A stretch of DNA of 53,567 bases from RGIG1840 sp964626795 (GCA_964626795.1 CAZVIQ010000002.1:1-53567), one strand, 5' to 3'; shown: positions 25,366 through 34,775, counted from the stretch's first letter. Notes: generated from the letters alone by a model not told the origin. Made by a program: numbers and translations.

Positions 25366-26784
25366 ATGAATAAGAAAGCTATTATAATTAGTATATTAAT
25401 TACTTTACTATTAATGAGTTCATTAATAGTTTTTAGATTTGATAATAAAAAAGAAATATATATAACAAAATCCAGTGAAATAAAGAATACTAAACTAAGC
25501 ATGATAAAAATAGAAGAAGGAATATCAACAGTAATAAAAGCAGTACCGACAAGTGGCAACTGGTATATGGATTATAATTGTGAAAATGACAATACAAAAT
25601 TATTCTGGGATGATGACAGCAAAAAAATCTTGGTAAAAGAAGCTGGAGATACAGAATGCACAGTAATATTTGAAAAGACAAAATCAGCAATAAATATAGT
25701 ATCAATGTATGTAGATGATGTATATGTAGGAGAGCTAGAAGAAAGTAAATCATATAGGTTATTATCATATGAATGTGCAAACGGAGAAACAGTAATGTGG
25801 AACGGAATAGAAAGTGAAGTTTCTGTAAAACCACTAAGACAGAACACACATTGTAAATTATATTTTGAAGAAGCACCATATTTATATAATAAAATACTAT
25901 TAGACAATGTTGTACAAAGTGATTCAAGTATAAACTTCGCTAATTCATCATCAGACACAAATGGAAAAGGATTATACTATACAGAAAATGAACTAACATA
26001 TGGAGAGGATAATACAAGAATCTACTATTTTAGAGGAAGAGTAGAAAACAACTGGGCAAGCTTTGGAGGATACTTATGGAGAATTGTGCGTACAACAAGT
26101 GAAAATGGAATAAAGTTAGTATATTCAGGAAATGGACAGGGAACTACTAGTGGACATATAAAATCAGTTGTGTTTAACACAACTAATAATCGATATCGTA
26201 TGGGATATACTTATAACTTAACTGGTTACAGTGGAAATCAAACAGATAGTTTAGTTAAAACAGAAATAGATAGTTGGTATGAAAGTAATTTAAGTTCTTA
26301 TTCAAATTATTTAAGTGAAACTGCTGTATATTGCTCTGATAGAGATGGTTCTTCATTTCCTGTGAGAGTTCGACTTTATGCAAATAAAAGACCATCATTT
26401 GCATGTCCGAATGCAAATGAAAGTAGATATACAGCAAGTATAACAACAGGAAATGGATACTTACAAAAACCAATTGCCTTACTAACTGCAGATGAGGTAC
26501 ATTATTCAGGAGTCATTTATGGAACAAAAAGTTTAAATTCATATATTATGGATAATGTAACAGAGATATCTAATTGGTGGCTTATATCACCTTTTAGTCA
26601 AGATGTTAGAGGGGGAGGCTGGTGGTGTCTTTTCTCAGTACGTCCTGGCGGAGATTTATACGATGATGCTCATGTAAATTCTGGTGCTGTTCGTCCCTCA
26701 GTTTCTCTTAAATCATGTATAGTGGTAACAAGTGGAGATGGAACTTTATCTAGTCCATATATATTAAGTGATAAAGCTTGCTAG
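25366..26784 (+). CDS. Membrane-anchored extracellular protein of a paralogous family
   Basis: The 472 residues begin with an N-terminal anchor (AIIISILITLLLMSSLIVF). Two related beta-type units follow, about 45-105 and 110-170, each with the pattern Y-x-C…W…C-x-V/L-x-F. The C-terminal domain (about 210-465) has YLWRIVRTTSENGIKLVYSG, NWWLISPF, GGGWWCLFSVRPGG and VRPSVSLKSC, ending in C. It resembles the large secreted families of low-GC gut Firmicutes. The function is unknown; a C-type-lectin-like fold is my guess. Bases 26605-26710 are much richer in G+C than the rest. A decayed relative lies at 17852-17989. Confidence 0.8.
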   Translation: MNKKAIIISILITLLLMSSLIVFRFDNKKEIYITKSSEIKNTKLSMIKIEEGISTVIKAVPTSGNWYMDYNCENDNTKLFWDDDSKKILVKEAGDTECTVIFEKTKSAINIVSMYVDDVYVGELEESKSYRLLSYECANGETVMWNGIESEVSVKPLRQNTHCKLYFEEAPYLYNKILLDNVVQSDSSINFANSSSDTNGKGLYYTENELTYGEDNTRIYYFRGRVENNWASFGGYLWRIVRTTSENGIKLVYSGNGQGTTSGHIKSVVFNTTNNRYRMGYTYNLTGYSGNQTDSLVKTEIDSWYESNLSSYSNYLSETAVYCSDRDGSSFPVRVRLYANKRPSFACPNANESRYTASITTGNGYLQKPIALLTADEVHYSGVIYGTKSLNSYIMDNVTEISNWWLISPFSQDVRGGGWWCLFSVRPGGDLYDDAHVNSGAVRPSVSLKSCIVVTSGDGTLSSPYILSDKAC

Positions 26785-26792
26785 AAATACAT

Positions 26793-26827
26793 AACTCTAT
26801 ATTTTACTTTTAAATATAGAGTTTTTA
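26793..26827 (+). terminator. Intrinsic terminator
   Basis: AACTCTATATTT (26793-26804) pairs perfectly over 12 bp with AAATATAGAGTT (26812-26823), followed by T's. Confidence 0.85.
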
Positions 26828-26860
26828 TATTATAATAAAATAAGCAGTAAAGGAGTATCT

Positions 26861-27385
26861 ATGATAACTAAATTTGTACCAGATAAATATCAAAAAAGTG
26901 TTTATACTATTAATTATAAAAAATTAAAACGTGAAGGCTTTAAATGTATTATATTTGATTTAGATAATACTTTAGTGCCTATTAATGTAATTGATGCAAA
27001 TAAAAGACTTAAGAATCTTATAAATGATGTTAAAATGATTGGTTTTAAAGTCATTATTATGTCTAACAGTCCTAAATCAAGAGTGATGGCATTTCAAAAA
27101 TCTTTAGTTGTAGATTGTGTTCCTTTTGCTTTAAAACCTCGAAAAGAAAAATATGAAAAAATACTTAAAATATATAATTTAAAAGAAAAAGAAGTATGTT
27201 CTGTAGGTGATCAACTTTTTACTGATGTTTTAGGTGCTAATAGAGTTGGAATAACAAGTATTCTAGTAAATGCTATGAGTTCAAATGATCATCATATTAA
27301 ATTTATTTATAAATTTTTAGAAAAAGCAATATGGAGAGTTTTAAGTAAAAAAGATTTACTTATAAAGGGGAAATATTATGATTAA
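26861..27385 (+). CDS. yqeG: YqeG family HAD-type phosphatase
   Basis: The 174 residues hold the HAD motifs: CIIFDLDNTLVPI (Asp33 and Asp35), IIMSNSP (motif II), a lysine in LKPRKEKYEKIL, and VGDQLFTDVLGANRVG (motif IV). The family is related to PGP phosphatases; YqeG's physiological substrate is not settled. It overlaps yqeH by 8 nt, the same order as in Bacillus. The Shine-Dalgarno is AAAGGAGTATCT. Confidence 0.9.
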   Translation: MITKFVPDKYQKSVYTINYKKLKREGFKCIIFDLDNTLVPINVIDANKRLKNLINDVKMIGFKVIIMSNSPKSRVMAFQKSLVVDCVPFALKPRKEKYEKILKIYNLKEKEVCSVGDQLFTDVLGANRVGITSILVNAMSSNDHHIKFIYKFLEKAIWRVLSKKDLLIKGKYYD

Positions 27386-28376
27386 AAAATGTATAGGTTG
27401 TGGTTCATTATTACAAAGCACTGTTGCTAATAAAAGTGGATATGTAAAGTCAAATAAACTTAATACTGCTGAATATTGTGAAAGATGTTTTAAAATTAAA
27501 AATTATGGTGACTGTGATATTGTAAGTGAAAAAAAAGATTTTAAGAAAATAATTGATAATATAAACAGTACTAATAATGCTATCGTTTATTTAGTAGATG
27601 TTTTAAATATAACTAAAGAAGAAGTAGAATATATCAATAAATTTAATAAAGATGTTTTTATTCTGCTTACTAAGAGAGATATATTACCTAAAAGCATTAA
27701 AGATAAAAAACTAATTGAATATTTTAAAAACAATTATTATAAAAATGAGAATATTATGTGCGTAAGTAGTTTTAAAAAATATAATATTGATAAATTTTTA
27801 AATCTATTAAAAGAAAAAAATATTTCTACTATACACGTAGTAGGTTTTACTAATGCTGGAAAAAGCACTTTTATAAATACGCTTCTTTCAAGTATTAATG
27901 AAAAACCATTTATAACAACAAGTGCGATTCCTAATACAACAAGTGACTTTATAAATATAAAACTAGGAGATATTACTATTATAGATACACCAGGATTTGT
28001 AACTAAAAACTCTATCTATAATCATTTGAATATAAATGAAGTATTAAAAATAATTCCTAAAAAAGAAATAAAGGTAAAGACTTATCAAATTAAACCTAAT
28101 GAATCGGTTATTGTAGATAATATATTAAGAATAGATCATCTTGGTGATAAAACTAATAGTTTTAGTTTTTATATGAATAATAATCTTAATTTTGAAAGGA
28201 TTAAAATTAAAACTAACGATAAGTTAAAAATGCTTCCAAAGAAAACTATACATATAAAAGGTAATGAAGATATTGTAATTAATGGTCTTGGTTTCATTAA
28301 AATAGTTAAAGAGACAGATGTTGTAATATATACACTTGATGAAAGTCTTATAAGTGTAAGAGAAAAGATGATATAG
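27378..28376 (+). CDS. yqeH: Ribosome biogenesis GTPase YqeH
   Basis: The 332 residues have an N-terminal Cys4 zinc finger (CIGCG … YCERCFKIKN) and a circularly permuted GTPase: G4 (LTKRD) and G5 come before G1 (FTNAGKSTFINTLL, about 158-171) and G3 (IDTPGF). A C-terminal RNA-binding-like part follows. YqeH acts in assembly of the 30S subunit. The Shine-Dalgarno AAAGGGG precedes the ATG. Confidence 0.94.
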   Translation: MIKKCIGCGSLLQSTVANKSGYVKSNKLNTAEYCERCFKIKNYGDCDIVSEKKDFKKIIDNINSTNNAIVYLVDVLNITKEEVEYINKFNKDVFILLTKRDILPKSIKDKKLIEYFKNNYYKNENIMCVSSFKKYNIDKFLNLLKEKNISTIHVVGFTNAGKSTFINTLLSSINEKPFITTSAIPNTTSDFINIKLGDITIIDTPGFVTKNSIYNHLNINEVLKIIPKKEIKVKTYQIKPNESVIVDNILRIDHLGDKTNSFSFYMNNNLNFERIKIKTNDKLKMLPKKTIHIKGNEDIVINGLGFIKIVKETDVVIYTLDESLISVREKMI

Positions 28377-28406
28377 TAATTAATTAAAAAAACAGAGGTG
28401 TGATAT

Positions 28407-30119
28407 ATGGGACAGATAAAAATAATGCCCGAAAATCTTGCAAATAAGATTGCAGCAGGAGAAGTAGTAGAGAAAGTAGCAAACGTAGTTAAAGAACTAG
28501 TGGAAAATAGTATAGATGCAGGTGCTAAAAGTATAAAAATAGAACTTTTAGAATCTGGAACAAGGCAAATTAAAGTTACTGATGATGGATCAGGAATGGA
28601 TGAAGAGGATGCACTTTTGGCATTTAGCAGGCACGCAACCAGTAAAATAAGAAGTGAAAATGATTTATTTTTTATAAATACTCTTGGTTTTCGTGGAGAA
28701 GCTTTAGCCTCTATCGCATCAGTTAGTCATATAAAATTAAATACATCAAAAGGTGGAGTTGGAACTTTTGTAGAAATAAAAGGTGGCAAACTAATAAATA
28801 AAGATAAAGGTGACGCAAGAGTTGGAACTATTATTGAGGTAAATAATCTTTTTTACAATACTCCTGCCAGACTAAAGTTTTTAAAAAGTTTGAATACTGA
28901 ACTTTCTAATACTGTTTTATATCTTGAAAAACTTTCACTTTCACATCCAGATATTTCATTTAGTTTATATAATGATGAAAAAGAAATATTTAAAACTACT
29001 GGAAGTAAAGATTTACTTAAAACGATTCATGAAGTATTTGGATTTAATGTAAGTAAAAATATGAACTATATTGAAGGTGAAAACTTTGATTATAAAGTAA
29101 GTGGTTATGTAAGTAATATTAGTATAAATAAAAGTAACAGGAGTTTTATAATTACTCTTGTTAATGGACGTGTAGTGCAAAATAGTGAACTTAATAAAGA
29201 AATTAAAGATTCTTATCATACATTTCTTGTTGAAAATAAATTTCCAATAACTGTAATAAATATAGAAACTGATCCTACTTTAATAGATGTGAATATTCAT
29301 CCAACGAAACAGGATATAAAATTTAGTAAAATAAATGCCCTTAAAGATTTAGTTTTTTCGTTAATAAGAGATAAACTAAATAATATAGATAATACTTTTA
29401 AAGCTTATAATGAGGAACCTGTTAAGTTTGAGATTCCTTTATCCGTAAAAGAGAAAGAAGAAATTAAACCGATAGAGTATAAAGAAATTGTAATGAGTTT
29501 TGACGTGAATGAACCAACTGTGGAATTTAATAAAGAAGAAATTTTAATTACACCTGTAGGACTTGCACTTGGTACTTATCTTATTGCAGAAACTTCTGGT
29601 ACTATGTTTATGATTGATATACATGCTGCAAATGAAAGAATTAATTATGAAATATATTTAGATGCTTTAAAAAGAGAAAGAAACGATTCAATAGATTTAA
29701 TTATTCCTATAAATATAGAACTTACTAAAAATGAATTTATGATAATAAATGAAAATATAGAAGTGTTAAAAGCAATGAATTTTGAAATAGAGGAATTTGG
29801 AATAAATACTTTTAAAATTAGTTCTCATCCAATATGGCTTAAGGAAGGTTACGAAGAAGAGAGTATTAGAAAAATATTTGATCTTATATATATGTTTAAC
29901 GGTGATTTTGACAGAGTAAAATTTAATGAGCGTCTAGCAATGAATTTAGCCTGTAAGATGAGTGTTAAAGCAAACACAAGTATTGGAGCTATTGAACAGG
30001 AAACTCTTATAAATAGACTGTTTAAATGCGAATTTCCATATACCTGTCCTCATGGAAGACCTACTATTATAAAATATCCTAAATATGAACTTGAAAAGCT
30101 CTTTAAGAGGGTAGAATAA
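28407..30119 (+). CDS. mutL: DNA mismatch repair protein MutL
   Basis: The 570 residues have the GHKL ATPase motifs ELVENSIDAGA, DDGSGMDEEDA, RHATSKI and GFRGEALASI. The C-terminal domain carries the endonuclease signature: DIHAANERINYE fits DxHAxxExxxxE, with CKMSVKAN and CPHGRPT further on. It should therefore nick DNA itself, as expected in bacteria without MutH. The linker between domains is short (about 40 residues). mutS is not in the window. The mutL stop overlaps the miaA start. Confidence 0.96.
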   Translation: MGQIKIMPENLANKIAAGEVVEKVANVVKELVENSIDAGAKSIKIELLESGTRQIKVTDDGSGMDEEDALLAFSRHATSKIRSENDLFFINTLGFRGEALASIASVSHIKLNTSKGGVGTFVEIKGGKLINKDKGDARVGTIIEVNNLFYNTPARLKFLKSLNTELSNTVLYLEKLSLSHPDISFSLYNDEKEIFKTTGSKDLLKTIHEVFGFNVSKNMNYIEGENFDYKVSGYVSNISINKSNRSFIITLVNGRVVQNSELNKEIKDSYHTFLVENKFPITVINIETDPTLIDVNIHPTKQDIKFSKINALKDLVFSLIRDKLNNIDNTFKAYNEEPVKFEIPLSVKEKEEIKPIEYKEIVMSFDVNEPTVEFNKEEILITPVGLALGTYLIAETSGTMFMIDIHAANERINYEIYLDALKRERNDSIDLIIPINIELTKNEFMIINENIEVLKAMNFEIEEFGINTFKISSHPIWLKEGYEEESIRKIFDLIYMFNGDFDRVKFNERLAMNLACKMSVKANTSIGAIEQETLINRLFKCEFPYTCPHGRPTIIKYPKYELEKLFKRVE

Positions 30120-30997
30120 TGAGTAAAATAATAGTTCTTGTAGGGCCTACTGGTATTGGTAAAACTAAATTAAGCATAATGCTTGCTAAAAAATATAATG
30201 CAGAAATTATTAATACTGATAGAATGGCTATGTACAAAGAAACCTCAATTGGAACTGCAAAAGTAACTGATAAAGAAATGGAAGGTATAGTTCATTATTT
30301 TATCAGTAATATTTCACTTAATGATTACTATACAATATATGATTTTCAAAAGGAAGGTAGAAAAGTACTTGATAACCTAATAAAAAAGAATAGAAATGTA
30401 ATCGTGGTTGGAGGAAGTGGGCTATATACTAAAGCTCTTTTATATGATTATAAACTTGAAGATGAAGTTAAAATCAATGATAGTTATGAAAATCTATCTA
30501 ATGAAGAACTTAAAGCTTTAGCGGATTCAATTTCTGAAAATGATATTCATAAAAATAATAGAAAGAAATTAATTAGATTTATAAATTCATACAAATCAGG
30601 TAATTCTATTAAAAACTCTGATGAAAAAGATAAGCCTTTGTACAATTTCATTATTATAGGTTTAACTACTGAAAGAGAAGAACTTTATAAAAGACTGAAT
30701 GACAGAGTAGATAAAATGATAAAGGTTGGACTTGTAGAAGAAGCTAAAAAATTATATGAAAAAGAATATTACAGTTTAAGTAATATAATTGGATATAAAG
30801 AATTGATTCCTTATTTTAAAGGAGAATTAGATTTAGAGTCAACAATAGAAGACATAAAAAAAGATACCAGACACTATGCAAAAAGGCAATATACATGGTA
30901 CAGGCATCAATTTAATAATATTAATTGGTTTAATGTAGATTTCAATAATATAAATAATACATTTAAAGAAATAGATGAGTTTATTTCGCTTCAATAA
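30119..30997 (+). CDS. miaA: tRNA dimethylallyltransferase
   Basis: MiaA adds a dimethylallyl group to A37 of tRNAs reading UNN codons. The 292 residues begin with the P-loop VLVGPTGIGKTKLS. They also contain IINTDRMAMYKETSIGTAKVT, HYFISNISLNDYYT, VVGGSGLYTKALLY and, near the end, RHYAKRQYTWYRHQ. TAATG overlap with mutL suggests coupling. Its 3' end overlaps the opposite-strand transglutaminase-like gene by 17 bp. Confidence 0.96.
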   Translation: MSKIIVLVGPTGIGKTKLSIMLAKKYNAEIINTDRMAMYKETSIGTAKVTDKEMEGIVHYFISNISLNDYYTIYDFQKEGRKVLDNLIKKNRNVIVVGGSGLYTKALLYDYKLEDEVKINDSYENLSNEELKALADSISENDIHKNNRKKLIRFINSYKSGNSIKNSDEKDKPLYNFIIIGLTTEREELYKRLNDRVDKMIKVGLVEEAKKLYEKEYYSLSNIIGYKELIPYFKGELDLESTIEDIKKDTRHYAKRQYTWYRHQFNNINWFNVDFNNINNTFKEIDEFISLQ

Positions 30998-31883
30998 AGA
31001 ACGTAGTATCAAAATTATGTTCTTTTTTATCTATTTCAATTAATTTTTCAGTACTTATTAAGAAAAATTTATCTTTTAAATCATGTTCACTGTCAGTATC
31101 ACTCCAAGTAATATCAATATGACTCCATTTATCATTAATATAAACTAAGTTCCAGATATGATTTTCAGTAGATACCTTTATATTTGGAATTCCAAGTTTG
31201 TCTAAAAATAAAGCCATTGCATCACTGTAACCACTGCATACTGCTTTTCCATCAAATAAAGCACCAGTAGCTTTTGTAGATGGACTTTTTACATCTCCGC
31301 CTAGAAAGTCATCATCATATGTTACATTATTTACTAAATAATATTTTATTTTTCTAAGATTGTTTTCAACTTCATTTTCTTTTAATTCTAACTGTTCAAT
31401 AACTTCCTTAACTTTCTCATTAAGAAGTTCTATTTCATTTTGAGTATATGATTTATGAACTGTTAAAGTTATCGTACCATATTCATCTATCGAAGTATCT
31501 AAATATGCAAAACTGTTATATGGACTAACATAGTTGTTTATTTTGCTTATTAAAGTAGTATCATTACTCATAACTCTTATATCATCAAGACATCTTTCAT
31601 ATTCATCAGGACAATAAAATGTAAATGTATCCCATCCATTATTAAGAATATTAAAATATATATTTTCTAAATCATCTTTATTCATAGGTTTGTAATCATC
31701 AAGATACATAAATCTCTTAAAATTATAATCTCTTCTATAGTCATTGCTGTCTTCAATTACTAAAGGCATATTTTTGGTGAAGAATTTAATTGTATAGTCA
31801 GTTATAGTATCAATATTAAAATATACTAAAGGTATTAGCAGTATTAAGAAAGAAATAAATATAAAACTTACTATCTTTTTCAT
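30981..31883 (-). CDS. Membrane-anchored transglutaminase-like protein
   Basis: The 300 residues start with a membrane anchor (IVSFIFISFLILLIPLVYF). The C-terminal domain is a transglutaminase-like cysteine protease fold with an intact triad: Cys216 (DGKAVCSGYSDAMALF), His242 (STENHIWNLVYI) and Asp257 (HIDITWSD). It would work outside the membrane, perhaps on envelope or spore proteins, but the substrate is unknown. There is no Shine-Dalgarno: TATACT lies 6 nt before the ATG, which fits a leaderless mRNA. Its 3' end overlaps miaA on the other strand. Confidence 0.88.
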   Translation of the reverse strand: MKKIVSFIFISFLILLIPLVYFNIDTITDYTIKFFTKNMPLVIEDSNDYRRDYNFKRFMYLDDYKPMNKDDLENIYFNILNNGWDTFTFYCPDEYERCLDDIRVMSNDTTLISKINNYVSPYNSFAYLDTSIDEYGTITLTVHKSYTQNEIELLNEKVKEVIEQLELKENEVENNLRKIKYYLVNNVTYDDDFLGGDVKSPSTKATGALFDGKAVCSGYSDAMALFLDKLGIPNIKVSTENHIWNLVYINDKWSHIDITWSDTDSEHDLKDKFFLISTEKLIEIDKKEHNFDTTFFIEAK

Positions 31884-31897
31884 ATTATAAGTATAAC

Positions 31898-31922
31898 AAA
31901 AAAAAGTAGCAAAGACTACTTT
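31898..31922 (-). terminator. Terminator of rpsT (contains the stop codon)
   Basis: On the minus strand AAGTAG pairs with CTACTT around TCTTTG, followed by eight T's. The TAG in the first arm is the rpsT stop codon. Confidence 0.75.
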
Positions 31923-32179
31923 AATTCATTTATTTTTTTTGATAAATTTGATTTATATCTGTTTTTAGCATTATCTTTAATAACGTTAGCTTTACATGCC
32001 TTGTCAATTTTCTTAAATGCTAGATTTAAATTTTTTGCTGCTTCTTCTTTATTTGCTTCACGAACATTTTTATCTACTCTTTTAATAGCAGTTTTCATAG
32101 AAGATTTTAAATCATTGTTTGATACCTGTTTCTTTACAGTAGTTTTTACTCTTTTTATAGCACTTTTAATATTTGGCAT
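31916..32179 (-). CDS. rpsT: 30S ribosomal protein S20
   Basis: The 87 residues start MPNIKSAIKRVKTTVKK and are basic and helical throughout, as in S20, which binds 16S rRNA. I start it at 32179. A longer frame from 32194 would begin within the Shine-Dalgarno itself (ATGAGGAGGTGG), which is not plausible. rpsT beside spoIIP is a conserved Bacilli neighbourhood, although here the gpr protease gene is missing between them and the two genes diverge. Confidence 0.95.
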   Translation of the reverse strand: MPNIKSAIKRVKTTVKKQVSNNDLKSSMKTAIKRVDKNVREANKEEAAKNLNLAFKKIDKACKANVIKDNAKNRYKSNLSKKINELK

Positions 32180-32300
32180 AATCCACCTCCTCATGAATAC
32201 TTTTAAAGTTTATCAAAATTCCTATTAAAAATCAAGTTTTTCTTAAAGAAATAACATAATTTCTACATAATTTGTGATTTTCATAATATATACTTTATAT

Positions 32301-33275
32301 ATGAAAAGAAGATTTAAAACAAAACATAAATTTAACAGATTTATAAAAACAGGTTGTTATCTGTATGTTTTTTATGTATTAGTAAGTATAGTGTTTAACG
32401 GAAAAGTAATAAACATTAAAAACTTCTTATTAAATAGTTCATTAAATAATATGATAAATGAGAAAAGTTATTTATTAAAACTTGTGGATGTTAATATAAC
32501 AACTCCTAAAAATATTGTATATGCTTCTTTTAATAAAGTAATAGGTAAAGAGGATCTTTCAGTGTTTAAAAACGAGCATGATGACTATGACAGTTATGAA
32601 AAAAATAATTCTGTATATGTGGAAGATATAAATGAAACAGTAGTGTCTAATCCAGTTGTTTATATTTATAATACACATCAGCTTGAAGAATATAGTTCAG
32701 AACTTTTAAATAATTATAATATTAAACCAAATGTAATGATTGCTTCTTATACATTAAAAGAAAAACTTGTAAATTTAGGAGTAAATACTATAGTTGAAAA
32801 AAACAATATAAAAGAGTATTTAAATAGTAACGGACTTACTTATGATTACAGTTACAGAGCTTCAAGATATTTTCTAAATGAAGCTATTAAAAATAATTCA
32901 GGATTAAGATATTTTATAGATATACATAGAGATTCTGCTCCATTAAATGTAACACTTTTAAAAACAGAAGATAAAGAATATGCAAGAATACTTTTTGTAG
33001 TTGGTATGGATAATAAAAAATGCGAGGAAAATTTAAAAATTGTTACCGATATGAATAATAGAATGGAAGAAAAACTTAAAGGTATATCAAGAGGAATAAT
33101 GAAAAAAGGCGGGAAAGGTGGAAATAATTATATTTTTAATCAGGATATAAGCACTAATTCAGTTTTAATAGAAATAGGCGCAGTAGAAAACAATATTGAA
33201 CAAGTTTATAATACGTTGGAAATTCTTGCTGAAGTAATTTCAGAAATAGTAAAGGGAGGTGCATATGGAACCTAA
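32301..33275 (+). CDS. spoIIP: Stage II sporulation protein P (SpoIIP-like peptidoglycan hydrolase)
   Basis: SpoIIP cleaves septal peptidoglycan during engulfment of the forespore. From the ATG at 32301 the protein has 324 residues. An N-terminal anchor (CYLYVFYVLVSIVF) is followed by a linker and the amidase domain: VVYIYNTHQLEEYS (His near 126), SYRASRYFLNEAIK, RYFIDIHRDS (His near 209) and SVLIEIGAVENN (catalytic Glu). There is no Shine-Dalgarno; TATACT is exactly 6 nt from the ATG, suggesting a leaderless mRNA. An in-frame GTG at 32274 is less likely. The next gene overlaps by 11 nt. Confidence 0.88.
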   Translation: MKRRFKTKHKFNRFIKTGCYLYVFYVLVSIVFNGKVINIKNFLLNSSLNNMINEKSYLLKLVDVNITTPKNIVYASFNKVIGKEDLSVFKNEHDDYDSYEKNNSVYVEDINETVVSNPVVYIYNTHQLEEYSSELLNNYNIKPNVMIASYTLKEKLVNLGVNTIVEKNNIKEYLNSNGLTYDYSYRASRYFLNEAIKNNSGLRYFIDIHRDSAPLNVTLLKTEDKEYARILFVVGMDNKKCEENLKIVTDMNNRMEEKLKGISRGIMKKGGKGGNNYIFNQDISTNSVLIEIGAVENNIEQVYNTLEILAEVISEIVKGGAYGT

Positions 33276-33600
33276 AAAAAAGAATAAAAATTATATGACT
33301 ATAACTATTATACTTTTCTTTATATTTTTTCTAGCTCTTTATTCATCTCAGGTAGGTGGATATTATGAATATGGACAATATAAGAAAGCAGCTTTAACCA
33401 ATGAAGCTATTGAAGAATTTGAAAAAGATATACAACAGGGTAAAGAAATTGATTCAAAGGAATATTTAAATTCTAAATATAAAGATTATTCAAATAATAT
33501 GTCTAAAATCGGTCTTAAAACTAGTTCTTATATAGAAAAAGTATTTACTGAAGGAATAAGAAATACTTTTAGGTATTTAAGTAAATTAGTTCTTGAATAA
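33265..33600 (+). CDS. Small membrane protein co-encoded with SpoIIP
   Basis: From the ATG at 33265 (after AAAGGGAGGTGCAT) the protein has 111 residues. It starts MEPKKKNKNY, followed by one membrane helix (ITIILFFIFFLALY) and a charged helical extracellular part (AIEEFEKDIQQGKEIDSKEY). It overlaps spoIIP by 11 nt, so it is co-translated with it. I infer a role in engulfment or spore envelope work. The family is not recognised. Confidence 0.8.
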   Translation: MEPKKKNKNYMTITIILFFIFFLALYSSQVGGYYEYGQYKKAALTNEAIEEFEKDIQQGKEIDSKEYLNSKYKDYSNNMSKIGLKTSSYIEKVFTEGIRNTFRYLSKLVLE

Positions 33601-33671
33601 AAATCCTTAAAAATAAAAATTTACTTTTGTTATTTTTTTATTTATAATATTATGAATAAGGAAGTGCAATA

Positions 33672-34709
33672 ATGGAGAATTCTTTTGAATATGATGAAAA
33701 GATTATTGAATATACTAAAAGGTTATTTAGAATAACTGAAGTTATTGATGGTATTTATGAGAGATTATATAATTTGGAAATTTCTGGTAATAAAAACAGT
33801 GATAAATATAATAAAGCAATAAGAGATTTAAATATAGCTTTAGAAGTAGAATCTTTAATTTATAGTGAAATTACATATGATTCAAACATCATTAATTCTA
33901 TAATAAATTATATATTAGCAACAGAAGTTTTGGATAAATATGAATCTGCAAGCATTAGTTTATTATCACAAAAGAATTTTTATAAAATTCCAAGAAGAAT
34001 AATAAACAATTTATTTGAAAGAGTTCATAATAATAAAAACTTTTTACCAAATGAACCAGAAAATAAAATTGTTGGTGTAAAGCAAAGTGAATCTATTTAT
34101 TATTGTTTAAACAATATTGATTTATCTTTTGAAATTAATAATGCATTTATAAATGAAATATTTATACTTTTTTTAAATATTTTAGAAGAATATATTGAAA
34201 ATGAAAAAGTTTCTCATTTAAGTGTTGATTTAATGAAAATAAAATATGATTTATCTTTTGTCATAAAAAGAATAGAGACTAAGTTAATCTCTGAAAATTT
34301 TGATGTAAAAAATTCATCGCTATTCTTATCTGATTATATGAAAAATTATTTAGATCTTAGTGATGATGAATTTGAATTATTAAAACAGCAGTTTTTAGAA
34401 ATTGAGATATACGAACAAATTCCAAATCTTCTTAATACTCACGACTATGAATATAATAAAGCAAAAAAAATGATAGCATCATTACTCAGATGTGCATATT
34501 TAAGAGCAGGTTTATTACTTTTAAATGAAGAAGAACATGCAGAAGTTAAAGATTATATACCTGAGTATATGTTAGAAGAAGAATACAAACCATATGAAAA
34601 TGAAAAAATAGGTATTAAATTTATAATGTATGTTATTAATTCAACTAATGAAGATAGAAATAGGTATTTAAAGAAAAATATTTATGTAATGGAAAAAAGA
34701 GAAGAATAG
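33672..34709 (+). CDS. Unknown helical cytoplasmic protein
   Basis: The 345 residues start after AAGGAAGTGCAATA. Prediction by eye is almost all alpha-helix, acidic, with no signal peptide or membrane helix. Notable segments are EYTKRLFRITEVIDGIYERL, LSDDEFELLKQQFLEIEI and ASLLRCAYLRAGLLLLNEEE. It stands alone between the spoIIP pair and nusB, each apparently with its own start signals. I do not recognise the family. Confidence 0.82.
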   Translation: MENSFEYDEKIIEYTKRLFRITEVIDGIYERLYNLEISGNKNSDKYNKAIRDLNIALEVESLIYSEITYDSNIINSIINYILATEVLDKYESASISLLSQKNFYKIPRRIINNLFERVHNNKNFLPNEPENKIVGVKQSESIYYCLNNIDLSFEINNAFINEIFILFLNILEEYIENEKVSHLSVDLMKIKYDLSFVIKRIETKLISENFDVKNSSLFLSDYMKNYLDLSDDEFELLKQQFLEIEIYEQIPNLLNTHDYEYNKAKKMIASLLRCAYLRAGLLLLNEEEHAEVKDYIPEYMLEEEYKPYENEKIGIKFIMYVINSTNEDRNRYLKKNIYVMEKREE

Positions 34710-34775
34710 TTTAAAAACAAGCTTTTTTTTCTTTAATTAAATTGTAATTTATTGTATAATTAATATGGAGGATTT

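Noticed and set aside
25490..25958. Two long minus-strand frames inside the surface-protein gene
   Set aside because: Both are antisense shadows caused by biased codon use of the plus-strand gene; no start signals.
32180..32194. Upstream ATG for rpsT giving five more residues
   Set aside because: Those codons are the Shine-Dalgarno AGGAGGTGG itself; S20 normally starts at MPNIKSA.
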